From Microbacterium sp. 1.5R (lineage in GTDB: Bacteria > Actinomycetota > Actinomycetes > Actinomycetales > Microbacteriaceae), in contig NZ_VDRC01000001.1 of the NCBI RefSeq assembly GCF_007667425.1, forward strand, positions 1,518,595 to 1,582,594: a DNA stretch of 64,000 nt, given 5' to 3'. Position numbers and translations under genes: made by a program. Positions 50,823-61,126 of the stretch are shown here, in pieces. Below the pieces are notes generated by a model, which was not told the DNA's origin, did no database searches, and saw only the letters and a program-made list of their open reading frames with translations. Every line of letters begins with the position of its first letter. Position 1 is the first letter of the stretch.

Positions 50823-52348
50823 CCGCCGCTCCCATCCTCCACAGCCACCAGGGCGACCTCCGCGGGGTGCGCGTCGGTGACGTCATCCAATTCCGGGGGG
50901 TCCCGTACGCCGCTCCCGCCGAGGGCGATCTGCGGTTCCGTGGGCCGCAGCCGCTCACGCCGTGGTCCGGCGAGCGCGACGCGACAGACTGGGGAGCGAT
51001 GTCACCCCAACCGACCGGCTCGTCTATGTCTCTGAAGACGGTGCGGCCCCAGCTGTATGACGCGACCTTCGGCGAGTCCTACGGGCAGCGCCAGGGTGAG
51101 GACTGCCTGACCCTGCACGTGTGGGCTCCCGCTGAGACCCCGGCCCCCGCACGTCCGGTGATGGTGTGGGTGCACGGCGGCGCGTTCGATCACGGGACAT
51201 CGGCGACCCTGCGCACCGACGGGTCGGCGCTCGCCTCCACCCACGGCGTCGTCATGGTCTCGATCACCCACCGCCTCGGCGCGCTCGGCTTCGCGGCCTT
51301 CGGAGATCTCGACGACGCCGGGGTCACGACGCCGAACGCTGGGCTGCTCGACATCGTGGCGGGGCTCCACTGGGTACAGGAGAACATCGCCGCCGTCGGC
51401 GGGGACCCCGACAACGTCACCCTGTTCGGCGAATCGGGTGGCGGGACGAAGATCGCGTCACTCCTGGGCATGCCGCTCTCGGAGGGCCTCTTCCATCGCG
51501 CGATCCTGCAGAGCACACCGCTGGACGGCCTCTCGACACGCGAGGAGACGACGGATGCCGCCGCCCTGCTCGCCGCTGAGCTCGGCATCGCGCGGTCGGA
51601 TTCGCTCGTCGCCGATCTGCAGCGCGTCCCGGTGGCCGCGATCGTGCAGGCGCAGCACGAGCTGGTCGAGTCGGGTCGCCTGCGGTCGATGAGCTTCGCC
51701 CCTACCGTCGATGGCGTCGTCCTCACGGAGACCCCGTACGAGGCACTCACCCGCGGGCGCGGCGCGCGGATGCCGATCCTCATGGGGATCGACGAGCGTG
51801 AGATCGCCTCGTTCAGCTCGGCCGATACGAGCCTCGACGGTCTCGACGACGCCGGCCTGAGCACCCGTGCGCGCGAGTACCTCGGCGTGGACGGCGACGC
51901 ACTGATCGCCGCGTACCGCAGCGCCGACCCGGACCTGACCCCGCGCGACGTCTGGGTGCGCATCATCTCCGACAGGGCGCTGACACTCGCGCTGGTAGAC
52001 GTCGGCCGGGCACGCACCGACGCCGCGACCGCGGACACGTTCCAGTACCTGTTCACCTGGGTCAGCCCCGCCTGGCCGGAGATCGGCTCGTTCCACGGCA
52101 GCGAGGCGGCGTTCGTGTTCGACACCGTGGCGCACGTGCCGCTCGCCGTCGCCGACCCGGAGGCGCAGAGCATCGCGGACGTCGTCTCCGCCGCCTGGGT
52201 GTCGTTCGCCCGGACCGGCGAGCCCGGGTGGCCGGAGCACCGATCCGACGCGGCGGTCTACGCGCTGCCGCCCGTCGCAACCTTGCTGTCCGACCCGTTC
52301 GGCCCGATCCGCGACGCCTGGCGGCGCACCCTCGACGGCTCGTCCTGA
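50819..52348 (+). CDS. Carboxylesterase, type B (cholinesterase-like)
   Basis: 509-residue alpha/beta hydrolase of the carboxylesterase B family. It has FRGVPYAAP, EDCLTLHVWAP, VHGGAF (oxyanion), nucleophile Ser206 in FGESGGG and a C-terminal catalytic His near FHGSEAAFVF. No signal peptide, so it hydrolyses an ester inside the cell. Coupled to gntK and followed by a peptide-type ABC importer, which suggests that an ester of a sugar acid is imported, hydrolysed and phosphorylated; the precise ester is unknown. Confidence 0.9.
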   Translation: MTAAPILHSHQGDLRGVRVGDVIQFRGVPYAAPAEGDLRFRGPQPLTPWSGERDATDWGAMSPQPTGSSMSLKTVRPQLYDATFGESYGQRQGEDCLTLHVWAPAETPAPARPVMVWVHGGAFDHGTSATLRTDGSALASTHGVVMVSITHRLGALGFAAFGDLDDAGVTTPNAGLLDIVAGLHWVQENIAAVGGDPDNVTLFGESGGGTKIASLLGMPLSEGLFHRAILQSTPLDGLSTREETTDAAALLAAELGIARSDSLVADLQRVPVAAIVQAQHELVESGRLRSMSFAPTVDGVVLTETPYEALTRGRGARMPILMGIDEREIASFSSADTSLDGLDDAGLSTRAREYLGVDGDALIAAYRSADPDLTPRDVWVRIISDRALTLALVDVGRARTDAATADTFQYLFTWVSPAWPEIGSFHGSEAAFVFDTVAHVPLAVADPEAQSIADVVSAAWVSFARTGEPGWPEHRSDAAVYALPPVATLLSDPFGPIRDAWRRTLDGSS

Positions 52349-52400
52349 GCCGGTCCACGACACCACCCTCACCCCTCACCCCGCACAACTAGGAGTTTCG

Positions 52401-53924
52401 ATGAAGAGACGGACCATCACCCTGGCGGCTGCCGCGACCCTCACGGCCGCAGCCCTCGCCCTGTCGGGATGCGCCGGAGGCAGCGACGCCCCGGCCGGGG
52501 AGGCGACCACCGGCGGCGAGCTGACGGTCGCCGTCGCGTACGTGCCGCCGAAGTGGGACCCGGCGACCTTCGACTGGGGTTTCCAGCTGCAGTCGCAGCA
52601 GGCGGCCTACGACACCCTCATCCACCTGCAGCCCGACGGCAGCTTCGCTCCGGGTCTCGCGACCGCGTGGGAGTACACCACGCCCACCGAGTTCACGATC
52701 ACCGTCCGCGAGGGCGTCACCTTCACCGATGACACGCCGCTCGACGCGGCCGCGGTGAAGGCCAACCTGGAACACGCGCAGAGCAGCGGGGGACCGAAGT
52801 CGTCGCAGCTCGCAGCCGTCACGTCGGTCGACGCCCCCGACGACACCACCGTGGTCGTCACTCTGTCGGCACCGAACCCGGCGATGCCGTTCGTCCTCAG
52901 TCAGGCGATGGGCATGATGGCCAGCCCCGCCGCGATCGAGGCGGGCACGCTCGACGCCGCGCCCGTCGGCGCCGGCCCGTACACACTCGACACCGCGAAG
53001 ACTGTGGTCGACGACCACTACACGTTCCAGAAGAACCCGGACTACTGGGATGCCGAGAACGTCGCCCTCGACACCCTGACCTTCCGAGTCATCGCCGACA
53101 CCAATGCGGCGTTCAACGCCATCCGCGCCGGCGAGGTGAACCTGGGCGTCGGGACCGCGCAGACGCTGGATGCCGCGAAGAGCGGCAACGTCGGCATCCT
53201 CGAAGCTCCCGGTGGCGTCTTCTCCATCGTCCTACAAGACCGTGAGGGCACGCTGGTGCCCGCCCTGGCGGACCAGCGGGTGCGGCAGGCGCTGAACTAC
53301 GCCATCGACCGCGAGTCGATCGCGGATGCCGTGCTTCCGGGTCGCCCCACCGACCAGATCTTCGGGCCGGCGACCGACGCCTACGACGAGTCGCTCGACG
53401 ACTACTACGACTACGACCCCGAGAAGGCCAAGAAGCTGATGGCCGATGCCGGCTACGCGGACGGGTTCACCCTGCCGGTCCTGTCGACCGCGACCTTCGC
53501 CGCCCCGCTTCAGGCGATGACGGCGAACCTGGCCGACATCGGTGTCACCGTGCAGATCGAGGACAAGGTCGGCGCGGACTACATCGCCGCGCGCACCTCG
53601 GGCGAGTACCCCGCCTACTTCGGTGCGAACACGCCCACCAACGCCTACATCGACGCGCAGAACCTCATCCTGCCCACCGGCGCCCTCAACCCGTTCAAGG
53701 TCACCGACCAGACCATGGTCGACCTGTGGACCGAGGGCGCTGCGCAGGACGACGCCGAGCGCTCCACGACGTACCAGGAGATGTCGAAGCAGGTCGTCGA
53801 GCAGGCGTGGTTCATCCCGCTCGTGCAGAGCACCGGCTACACGTACTACCGCGGCATGGACGGCGTCGAGCCCACCAAGGGCCAGGTCGTGCCGTTCATC
53901 AACACCTGGACCGCGACCCAGTGA
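52401..53924 (+). CDS. ABC transporter substrate-binding lipoprotein, family 5
   Basis: Extracellular solute-binding protein family 5, 507 residues, with lipobox ALSGC (Cys24). DPATFDWGFQLQSQQAAYDTL and GVTFTDDTPLDAAAVKANLE match the family. TAGGAG lies upstream of the ATG. Despite the peptide-binding family name, its placement with a gluconokinase and esterase suggests a non-peptide ligand, possibly a glyconate ester or conjugate. Confidence 0.9.
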   Translation: MKRRTITLAAAATLTAAALALSGCAGGSDAPAGEATTGGELTVAVAYVPPKWDPATFDWGFQLQSQQAAYDTLIHLQPDGSFAPGLATAWEYTTPTEFTITVREGVTFTDDTPLDAAAVKANLEHAQSSGGPKSSQLAAVTSVDAPDDTTVVVTLSAPNPAMPFVLSQAMGMMASPAAIEAGTLDAAPVGAGPYTLDTAKTVVDDHYTFQKNPDYWDAENVALDTLTFRVIADTNAAFNAIRAGEVNLGVGTAQTLDAAKSGNVGILEAPGGVFSIVLQDREGTLVPALADQRVRQALNYAIDRESIADAVLPGRPTDQIFGPATDAYDESLDDYYDYDPEKAKKLMADAGYADGFTLPVLSTATFAAPLQAMTANLADIGVTVQIEDKVGADYIAARTSGEYPAYFGANTPTNAYIDAQNLILPTGALNPFKVTDQTMVDLWTEGAAQDDAERSTTYQEMSKQVVEQAWFIPLVQSTGYTYYRGMDGVEPTKGQVVPFINTWTATQ

Positions 53925-53976
53925 GTCGTCGGATGGTCGTCGCCGGGTCGGACTCGACGGGCAGGGAGGAACGGAC

Positions 53977-54915
53977 ATGCTGAACGTGATCGGGCGACGT
54001 CTGCTGATCGTCATCCCCATGCTGTTCGTGGTGGCCACGCTGACCTTCCTGCTGGTCAACCTGATACCGGGCGACCCGGTGACGATCATCCTCGGCCCCG
54101 ACGCCACCGCCGAGCAGTACGACGCCCTCCGCGACACACTCGGGCTGAATCGCCCCCTGATCGAGCGGTACGGCGACTGGGTCGCGCACGCGGTGCGCGG
54201 TGATCTCGGCGAGTCGATCATCACCGGCCGCTCCGTGGTCGGCACGATCGGCGAGCGGTTCGCGGTGACCATGTCGATCGCGGTCGGAGCGATCATCGTC
54301 ACCGCCACGATCGGCATCCTGCTCGGACTGGTCAGCGCTCTCCGCGGGGGCTGGCTCGGCCGCGCGGCACAGGTCGTCTCGGTCCTCGGGGTCTCCCTGC
54401 CGAGCTTCTGGCTCGGCATCCTGCTCGTCCTCGTCTTCGCCATCAATCTGGCCGTCCTTCCCGCCACGGGGTACGTGCAGTTCACCGACTCCCCCGCGGA
54501 GTGGCTCCGATCGCTGGTGCTGCCCGTCATCACCATCGCGATCGCCGGAGTCGCGGCGATCGCGCGGCAGACCCGCTCCGCCATGAACGAGGCCCTGGCC
54601 AAGGACTACGTCCGTACGCTGCTCGCCAGCGGTACGCCCCGCGGCACGATCGTGCTCAAGCACGCCCTGCGCAACGCATCGATCCCCGTCGTGACGAGTC
54701 TCGGCTTCCAGTTCATCGCCCTCTTCGGCGGCGCGTTCATCATCGAGCAGGTGTTCTCGATCCCGGGCATGGGCCAGCTGACGATCTCGGCAGTCAACAA
54801 CCACGACATCCCGGTGATCCAGGGCGTCGTGCTCGCGAGTGCTGCCCTCGTCATCGTGGTCAACCTCCTCGTGGACCTCCTGTACGCCGTCCTCAACCCG
54901 AAGGTGCGTCACTGA
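53977..54915 (+). CDS. ABC transporter permease (DppB-like)
   Basis: 312-residue membrane protein with six helices and DppB motifs NLIPGDPVTIILG, GDLGESIITGRSV and FSIPGMGQLTISAVNNHD. GGGAGGA precedes the ATG at 53977. Its TGA stop shares a base with the ATG of the next gene, giving tight coupling. Confidence 0.93.
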   Translation: MLNVIGRRLLIVIPMLFVVATLTFLLVNLIPGDPVTIILGPDATAEQYDALRDTLGLNRPLIERYGDWVAHAVRGDLGESIITGRSVVGTIGERFAVTMSIAVGAIIVTATIGILLGLVSALRGGWLGRAAQVVSVLGVSLPSFWLGILLVLVFAINLAVLPATGYVQFTDSPAEWLRSLVLPVITIAIAGVAAIARQTRSAMNEALAKDYVRTLLASGTPRGTIVLKHALRNASIPVVTSLGFQFIALFGGAFIIEQVFSIPGMGQLTISAVNNHDIPVIQGVVLASAALVIVVNLLVDLLYAVLNPKVRH

Positions 54916-56675
54916 TGGCACTCGACCTGACCCCCACGACCACCACCCGCCTGGCCGTTCCCGGGCGAGCCTCCGCGTTGCTCCGCCAGATGCGGCGCAA
55001 CGCCCTCGCGGTCGCCGGAGCGGTCTGGCTCGCCGTGCTCGTGATCGCCTGCGTCGCCGCTCCCTGGCTCGCCTCGTATGACCCCCTCACCCAGGACCTG
55101 ACCGCTGTTCTGCAGCTCCCGAGCCCGGCGCACCTGCTCGGGACGGACGGACTCGGCCGCGATGTGCTCGCACGCCTGTTGTTCGGCGGACAGGACGCCC
55201 TCCTCGGTGCGGTGGAGGTCGTCGTCATCGCCGCCGCCATCGGCCTTCCCCTCGGCGTGCTCGCGGGGTTCAACGGCGGCTGGCTCGACGCCGTCGCCAA
55301 CAGGTTCTCCGACCTGCTGTTCTCCCTGCCCGCGATCGTCGTGCTCCTCGCCGTCGCCGCCGTTTTCGGCAGCAGCACCCTGGTGTCGATGGCCGCGCTC
55401 GGCGTGCTGCTCTCGGCCGCGTACATCCGCCTCGTCCGCGCCTCCACACTCGCCGTCCGGAACGAGCTGTACGTCGACGCGGCGCGGGTCTCGGGCATCT
55501 CCCGCACCCGGATCGTGTTCGGGCACGTGCTCCCCAACGTCGTCGGCCCCCTGATCGTGCAGAGCAGCCTCACCCTCGGTGTCGCGCTGCTGATCCAGGG
55601 TGGACTCGGGTTCCTGGGCCTCGGGCCCAAGCCGCCGGCACCGAACTGGGGCGGGATGATCGCCGATGCCTCGGCCTACCTCTACCAGCAGGCCTGGCTG
55701 ATGGTCCCCACCGGGCTCGTGCTCGTGCTCACCATCCTGTCGGTCAACCTCATCGGCGACGCGCTCCGTGACGGCGACGGCCGACGCCAGCGTTACAGCC
55801 TCCTGCTCCGCGCGCCCGCCACTGCATCTGCCGCTCCTGCGGCCCGAGCCGAGAGCACCCCCTCGACCGACGCGGTGCTCGCCGTGCGCGACCTGCACGT
55901 CACCTTCGGTCACGGTGCCGACGCGACCAGCGTCGTGCGGGGGATCGACTTCACCGTCGCACGCGGCGAGACCGTCGGGCTCGTGGGCGAGTCCGGCTCG
56001 GGGAAGACCATGACCGCGTTGGCGATCCTCGGGCTGCTGCCTTATCCCGGCCACGTGAGCGACGGCGAGATCGTCTTCTGCGGCGAGAACATCGCCGCGT
56101 ACACGGAACGGCAGCTCGCCGGCATCCGCGGCAAGAAGGTCGCGATGATCTCGCAGGAACCGATGCTGGCGCTGGACCCGTCGTTCTCGATCCTCACCCA
56201 GCTGCGCGCTCCGCTGCGACGCCACCGCGGGCTGTCTCGGGCAGAGAGCGCGCGGGCCGCCGAGGAGCTGCTCCGCCAGGTCGGCATCCCTCAGCCCGAC
56301 CGTGTGCTGCGCAGCTTCCCGCATCAGCTGTCGGGCGGCATGGCCCAGCGCGTCGCGATCGCGATCGCCCTCGCCGGGGAGCCCGACCTGCTCATCGCCG
56401 ACGAACCGACCACCGCGCTCGACGTGACGGTGCAGGCCGGCATCCTCGACCTGCTGCGCTCTCTGCAGGATCGGACGGGGATGGCTGTCATCTTCGTCAC
56501 GCACGATCTCGGCGTCGTCGCCGACATCTGCTCGCGCGCCGTGGTGATGCAGCAGGGGCGGATCGTCGAATCCGCTTCGGTCACAGACCTCTTCAGCAAC
56601 CCCCAGCACCCGTACACCCGACAGCTGATCGCCGCGACGCCCAGCCTCGTCGAGCTCGGAGGAGAATATGTCTGA
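54915..56675 (+). CDS. Fused ABC permease-ATPase (DppC-DppD)
   Basis: A single 586-residue chain. The N-terminal DppC-like permease (about 1-290; [32 protein letters not shown]) and the C-terminal ATPase (about 318-586) are joined by an Ala/Pro linker. Walker A GESGSGKT is near 357 and the signature LSGGMAQR near 472. The reading frame is continuous, so the fusion is real; similar permease/ATPase fusions are known in actinobacteria. It partners the single DppF-type ATPase downstream. Confidence 0.92.
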   Translation: MALDLTPTTTTRLAVPGRASALLRQMRRNALAVAGAVWLAVLVIACVAAPWLASYDPLTQDLTAVLQLPSPAHLLGTDGLGRDVLARLLFGGQDALLGAVEVVVIAAAIGLPLGVLAGFNGGWLDAVANRFSDLLFSLPAIVVLLAVAAVFGSSTLVSMAALGVLLSAAYIRLVRASTLAVRNELYVDAARVSGISRTRIVFGHVLPNVVGPLIVQSSLTLGVALLIQGGLGFLGLGPKPPAPNWGGMIADASAYLYQQAWLMVPTGLVLVLTILSVNLIGDALRDGDGRRQRYSLLLRAPATASAAPAARAESTPSTDAVLAVRDLHVTFGHGADATSVVRGIDFTVARGETVGLVGESGSGKTMTALAILGLLPYPGHVSDGEIVFCGENIAAYTERQLAGIRGKKVAMISQEPMLALDPSFSILTQLRAPLRRHRGLSRAESARAAEELLRQVGIPQPDRVLRSFPHQLSGGMAQRVAIAIALAGEPDLLIADEPTTALDVTVQAGILDLLRSLQDRTGMAVIFVTHDLGVVADICSRAVVMQQGRIVESASVTDLFSNPQHPYTRQLIAATPSLVELGGEYV

Positions 56676-57504
56676 TCTGCTGCGCGTCGAGAACCTCAGC
56701 GTCGAGTTCCGTGCCGCGGGGCGCCGCGGCCGATTCCGCGCCGTCGACGACGTCTCGTTCACCGTCGCCCCGGGCGAGACGGTCGCCCTGGTCGGCGAGT
56801 CCGGCTCGGGCAAGTCGACGATCGGCCGCGCGGTCCTCGGCCTTACCCCTCCCGCCGCCGGCACCATCACCTTCGACGGCACGGATGTTACCCGGCGAAC
56901 CCGCACGACCCAGCGCGCTCTGGCCCGCCACCTGCAGGTCGTATTCCAGGATCCCTACAGCTCGCTGAACCCCAGCAAGACCATCGGGGAGAGCCTGACC
57001 GAGCCGCTCCGCGGCCAGGGGCAGCTCGACCGGCGCGCCGCGCAGACCCGGGTGAGCTCGCTGCTGACCAGTGTCGGCCTCCCCGAGGACGCGATCAGCC
57101 GGTACCCGAACCATTTCTCGGGCGGGCAGCGGCAGCGGATCGCGATCGCCCGCGCCCTCGTGCTCGAACCCTCGCTGATCGTGTGCGACGAGCCCACCAG
57201 CGCCCTCGACGTCTCCACGCAGGCGCAGGTGCTCGAGCTGTTGCGCGAGCTGCAGGGACGACTGGGACTGGCGTACCTGTTCATCACGCACGACCTCGCC
57301 GTGGTCCGGCACTTCGCCGATCGTGTCCTCGTCCTCCGCCGCGGATCCCTCGTCGAGCAGGGCGGGGCCTTCGAGGTGTGCGAGAGCCCGAAGGATCCCT
57401 ATACGCAGCAGCTCATCGCGGCTGCGCCCGTGCCCGACCCGCGCATCCAGGCGCGGCGGCGTGAGGCTCGCCTTGCGGCGGTCGACCTCACAGCCGGTGC
57501 CTGA
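56668..57504 (+). CDS. ABC transporter ATPase (DppF-like)
   Basis: 278-residue ATPase with Walker A GESGSGKS at 44-51, [14 protein letters not shown], signature FSGGQRQR near 150 and Walker [13 protein letters not shown]. It has the oligopeptide-transporter C-terminal extension ([15 protein letters not shown]). It overlaps the fused gene by 8 bases and completes the importer. Its 3' end overlaps the convergent regulator by 17 bases. Confidence 0.93.
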   Translation: MSDLLRVENLSVEFRAAGRRGRFRAVDDVSFTVAPGETVALVGESGSGKSTIGRAVLGLTPPAAGTITFDGTDVTRRTRTTQRALARHLQVVFQDPYSSLNPSKTIGESLTEPLRGQGQLDRRAAQTRVSSLLTSVGLPEDAISRYPNHFSGGQRQRIAIARALVLEPSLIVCDEPTSALDVSTQAQVLELLRELQGRLGLAYLFITHDLAVVRHFADRVLVLRRGSLVEQGGAFEVCESPKDPYTQQLIAAAPVPDPRIQARRREARLAAVDLTAGA

Positions 57505-58171
57505 GCAGCGTCAGCATCTCGCGTGTGGCCGATTCGGCGGATCCTGCGTCGCCCGCGGCGATGGCTTCTGCGACCGTCACGTGCAGGTGCTGAGACGGAT
57601 CGACTTCAGGGTCGTCGAGAGAGGCGCTCTCGGCCGCGTAGGCATCGAACACCTCGGGGACGATCCGGCTGAGCGAGGCGAACATCTCATTGCCCGACGC
57701 CTCGAGCACCAGCTGGTGGAACGCGCGATCATGGGCGAGGAACGAGGGCCCGTCACCGTCGAGTCCGGCGCGGGTGATGCCGTGCGCATGTTCGATGAGA
57801 CGCGCGCGCTGCTCGTCCGACGCCTCCGCCGCCGCTCCGGCGGCAGCCACCGGCTCGATCGCCAGCCGCAGCTCGGTCAGCGAGCGCAGCTGGCCGACCC
57901 TGCCACCGCCCGCCAGACGCCAGCGGATGACGAGAGGGTCGAACAGGTTCCACTCGGCCGCCGGTCGCACCGTCAAGCCTTGGGAGCGACGGATGCTGAC
58001 CATGTTCATCGACTCGAGGACCTTCAACGCCTCCCGCACCACGGTGCGCGACATCTGGAACTCGGTCTCGATCGTCTCCGACCGGATCACCTCGCCTGCC
58101 GGGTAGTGGCCGTTCACGATGCGGGGTCCGAGCGCTTCCAGAAGATCGCCCTGCAGGGTCAGCCGCGCCAT
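57488..58171 (-). CDS. GntR-family regulator, FadR/FCD subfamily (second paralogue)
   Basis: 227 residues with a winged helix (about 1-75; QMSRTVVREALKVLESM) and FCD effector domain with conserved metal- or acid-binding region. A paralogue of 49451-50215, closing the gntK/esterase/ABC block from the other end. It diverges from the MFS gene 20 bases away, so it may control that exporter, the ABC operon or both. The open frame extends 200 bases upstream; the ATG at 58171 gives the usual length. Confidence 0.9.
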   Translation of the reverse strand: MARLTLQGDLLEALGPRIVNGHYPAGEVIRSETIETEFQMSRTVVREALKVLESMNMVSIRRSQGLTVRPAAEWNLFDPLVIRWRLAGGGRVGQLRSLTELRLAIEPVAAAGAAAEASDEQRARLIEHAHGITRAGLDGDGPSFLAHDRAFHQLVLEASGNEMFASLSRIVPEVFDAYAAESASLDDPEVDPSQHLHVTVAEAIAAGDAGSAESATREMLTLLRHRL

Positions 58172-58191
58172 GCCCCTACCTTGGCACACCG

Positions 58192-59640
58192 GTGGCCTCT
58201 CTCCCGCGCCGACGATCCGGCCGACGGCATCCGGAACCGCCCGTGAGAGGCGCGTCGCACCCCCGGGCCGTCGTCGCGGCGCTCGCCACCGTCGGCATCT
58301 GCGCCTCGTTGATGCAGACTCTGCTGATCCCGGTGCAGTCCCGCCTGCCGGCGTTGCTCGACGCCCCGGCATCCGAGACGTCGTGGGCGATCTCCGTCAC
58401 CCTCCTGGCCTCGGCATTGTCCGCCCCCATCTCGGGGCGGCTGGGCGACATCTACGGGCGCCGCAGAGTGGCGCTGGTCTTGATGACGCTGATGACGGTC
58501 GGGTCGGTGGTGGGGGCGCTGCCCTTCGACGTGGGCGCGCTCATCGCGGCCCGCGCTCTGCAGGGGCTCGCGCTCGGCGTCATCCCGCTCGGTATCTCGA
58601 TCCTCCGCGACTCCCTCCCCCCGGACCGCCTCGGCACCGCGATCGCCGTGCTCAGTGCCACGCTCGGCATCGGTGGGGCAATCGGGCTCCCCGCCGGGTC
58701 GCTGCTCGTGGAGATGTCGGGCTGGCGCGCCCTGTTCTGGGCCGCCGCGGTCCTGGGCATCGTCTCGTGCTCGCTGATCTTCTTCGTCGTGCCGCACGAC
58801 ACCGCGCAAGAGGGAGGCCGTTTCGATCTCCCCGGCACCCTGCTCTTCTCTCTCGCCCTCACCGCCGGTCTCATCGGCATCGGTCGGGCCACCGAATGGG
58901 GGTGGGCGTCTCCCGCTGTGCTCGCTCTGATCGGCGGCAGCCTCGTCGGCCTGGCGCTGTGGGTGGCACTCGAGCTGCGAACGACCGCTCCCCTCATCGA
59001 CATCCGGGCAGCCGTCGGTCGCACCGTCGGTCGCGCGAACACCGCCGCCGTCGCCCTCGGGTTCGCGCTCTTCGCCTCGACCGTCGTGTTCCCGCAGGTG
59101 CTGCAGGTGCCCGCCGCCGCGGGCGGCCCCGGCCTCTCGCTCCTGCACACGAGTGTGGTCCTGGCACCGAGCGGAATCGCCATGCTGCTCACCGCGCCGC
59201 TCGCCGGTCGGCTAGAGCGCCGCCTCGGACCGCGTGCGCTTCTCCTCACTGGAGCGGGCCTCATCGCGACCGTGTACCTCAGCTGCCTCATCCCCGGCCT
59301 GAATATGCCGCGGATCCTGCTCGGCAACGTCGCGATCGGCGTGGGGATCGGCTTCGGCTACTCGGCCCTGCCCGCCTTGATCGTCGGCAGCGTGCCGGCC
59401 CGCGACACCGGTGCGGCGATCGGCCTGAACGCACTGATGCGCACGGTCGGCGCCGCCGTGGCGGCATCCCTCATCTCCGGCATTGTGGCTCGCTCGGCTC
59501 GACGCGTCGACGGCATCGCCGTGCCCGACGACGGCAGCCTCATGCTCGCCCTCGCGATCTCGCTGACGGCATCCGTCCTGTGCGTGCTCTCCGCCCTCTG
59601 GATCCCCCGGCCCGCAGGGAGGAAGGACGCCGGAGGCTGA
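58192..59640 (+). CDS. MFS transporter, drug:H+ antiporter type
   Basis: 482 residues, about 14 helices, hydrophobic throughout. The loop motif GRLGDIYGRRRVAL (motif A) and the LPAGSLLVEMSGWRALFW segment match DHA2/EmrB-type exporters. A short basic N-terminus precedes helix 1; GTG 58192 is the first start, while GTG 58243 would trim 17 residues. Divergent from the FCD regulator, which may control it. The substrate is unknown. Confidence 0.88.
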   Translation: MASLPRRRSGRRHPEPPVRGASHPRAVVAALATVGICASLMQTLLIPVQSRLPALLDAPASETSWAISVTLLASALSAPISGRLGDIYGRRRVALVLMTLMTVGSVVGALPFDVGALIAARALQGLALGVIPLGISILRDSLPPDRLGTAIAVLSATLGIGGAIGLPAGSLLVEMSGWRALFWAAAVLGIVSCSLIFFVVPHDTAQEGGRFDLPGTLLFSLALTAGLIGIGRATEWGWASPAVLALIGGSLVGLALWVALELRTTAPLIDIRAAVGRTVGRANTAAVALGFALFASTVVFPQVLQVPAAAGGPGLSLLHTSVVLAPSGIAMLLTAPLAGRLERRLGPRALLLTGAGLIATVYLSCLIPGLNMPRILLGNVAIGVGIGFGYSALPALIVGSVPARDTGAAIGLNALMRTVGAAVAASLISGIVARSARRVDGIAVPDDGSLMLALAISLTASVLCVLSALWIPRPAGRKDAGG

Positions 59641-59714
59641 GATCGTCGGATGCGGTCAGCGCTCGGAGCGCACCGCGCGCCGTCCGTGTCCGCCCCCTGC
59701 CCTAGCCTGACGCC

Positions 59715-60542
59715 ATGCCTGAGGGTGACAGTGTCTTCCGCCTCGCCGCCCGCTTGCGAGCAACACTCCCCGGTCGCACGATCACGCGCGGCGAACTGCG
59801 CTCAGGTCGCAGCGCTGGTGCGAGCCTGGCGGGGCTGACGATCGAGGGATTCGCCACACATGGCAAGCATCTGCTCACCCGGCTCGCCCCCGACCTCACC
59901 CTGCACACCCACATGCGGATGCAGGGGCGATGGACCATCACCGGCGCCGGCAAGACGCTGCCGGCGCGCACCCGGCACACCGTACGGATGCGCGCGGCTC
60001 TCGACGACGGTCGCACCCTCTGGGCGATCGACATGCCCGTGGTCGAGCTGATCCCTCGAGCGCACGAGTCAGAGGTGCTCCGGCGCCTGGGTCCCGACCC
60101 GTTGCAACCCCACTGGGATGCCGACGAGGCCGGCAGCCGTATCCGGCTCCGACCTGATCGGCCGATCGCGCACGCACTGCTCGACCAGCGCAACGTCGCC
60201 GGCTTCGGCAACCTGTGGGTGAACGAGATCTGCTTCCTTCGTGGCGTGCACCCCGACACTCCCGCGGCATCCGTCGACGTCTCCGCGCTCCTCGCCCGGG
60301 CGGCCTCGATGCTGCGGATCTCGGCGACCGATCCGAAGCTGTATCAGGTGACCACGGGCGACACAGCCAAAGGCAGATCGCACTGGGTCGCGGGTCGGGC
60401 TGGCCGACCGTGCCTGCGCTGCGGCACCATCGTTCAGGTGCGGGCCGAGGTGCCGGGGGACCCCGATCGACGGCGCACCTGGTGGTGCCCGCGCTGCCAG
60501 CCTCCTCCGGATGCGAGCAGGGAGGAGCCGCGCGGCGGATGA
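59715..60542 (+). CDS. Fpg/Nei-family DNA glycosylase (Nei-like)
   Basis: Base-excision repair glycosylase/AP lyase of 275 residues that removes oxidised bases. The N-terminal PEGDSV (Pro2 nucleophile, Glu3) and Lys in HGKHLL are present, with H2TH-like helices in the middle. A C-terminal zinc finger has CLRC (near 233) and CPRC. The PEGDS start is the endonuclease VIII (Nei) type rather than Fpg (PELPEV). The final 15 residues are a low-complexity tail. Confidence 0.93.
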   Translation: MPEGDSVFRLAARLRATLPGRTITRGELRSGRSAGASLAGLTIEGFATHGKHLLTRLAPDLTLHTHMRMQGRWTITGAGKTLPARTRHTVRMRAALDDGRTLWAIDMPVVELIPRAHESEVLRRLGPDPLQPHWDADEAGSRIRLRPDRPIAHALLDQRNVAGFGNLWVNEICFLRGVHPDTPAASVDVSALLARAASMLRISATDPKLYQVTTGDTAKGRSHWVAGRAGRPCLRCGTIVQVRAEVPGDPDRRRTWWCPRCQPPPDASREEPRGG

Positions 60543-60572
60543 TCAGCGCTGTCGAACCTCCTCGCCCCGAGC

Positions 60573-60962
60573 TCAGCTCTTCCGCGTCTTGCGACCCCAT
60601 GAGACTGCTTCGGGGAACCATCTGAGCTCGAGGAACATCTTCACCTCATCCGCAGTGCGCACCTCGATCTGATGCGTCACCTTGTCGTCGCGGAATCGGA
60701 TGACGTTCGTGAGCATCGGCGATTCGCGCTCCTCCCAGAGGTCGACGGTGATGAGAGCACGGCGACCGCTGACGGGGCTGAGCCACGCGAACTGTCGGGA
60801 GAGTCGATATGCCACCTGGGTCTTCGTGAACTGCTCGTCGATGTCGTCGCCGAGCGCCAGAACGGCCGTCCGGAAGACGGAGTAGACATCGCCGAGCGGG
60901 CCGGGGAAGAGTGCCTCGGCCTCCCGTGGGTGCGCTCCGCCGGAAGCGTGAGGGGGCGTCAT
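60573..60962 (-). CDS. DUF5655-domain protein
   Basis: 129-residue small protein matching the DUF5655 pattern: LGDVYSVFRTAVLALGDDIDEQFTKTQVAYRL, FAWLSP, and a C-terminal KVTHQIEVRTADEVKMFLELRW segment. Cytoplasmic, function unknown. The ATG at 60962 is chosen because the domain starts soon after; the open frame continues far upstream, in sequence that does not look coding. Stands between the Nei gene and the siderophore operon. Confidence 0.75.
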   Translation of the reverse strand: MTPPHASGGAHPREAEALFPGPLGDVYSVFRTAVLALGDDIDEQFTKTQVAYRLSRQFAWLSPVSGRRALITVDLWEERESPMLTNVIRFRDDKVTHQIEVRTADEVKMFLELRWFPEAVSWGRKTRKS

Positions 60963-61126
60963 CCGCCCACGGTAGCCCCGCAGCAGCACGACGGCGAGGG
61001 GTCCTCGCGATCGTATTCCGGTGCTCGAGTCGGGACACGCAGTCGTCGTCCGCATCATCGCGTCACCCTCCCGATCGTGCCGAACGCCGCGAAAGCGAAG
61101 TCCGAGCGGAGCCGGAAGCGGAGCCG

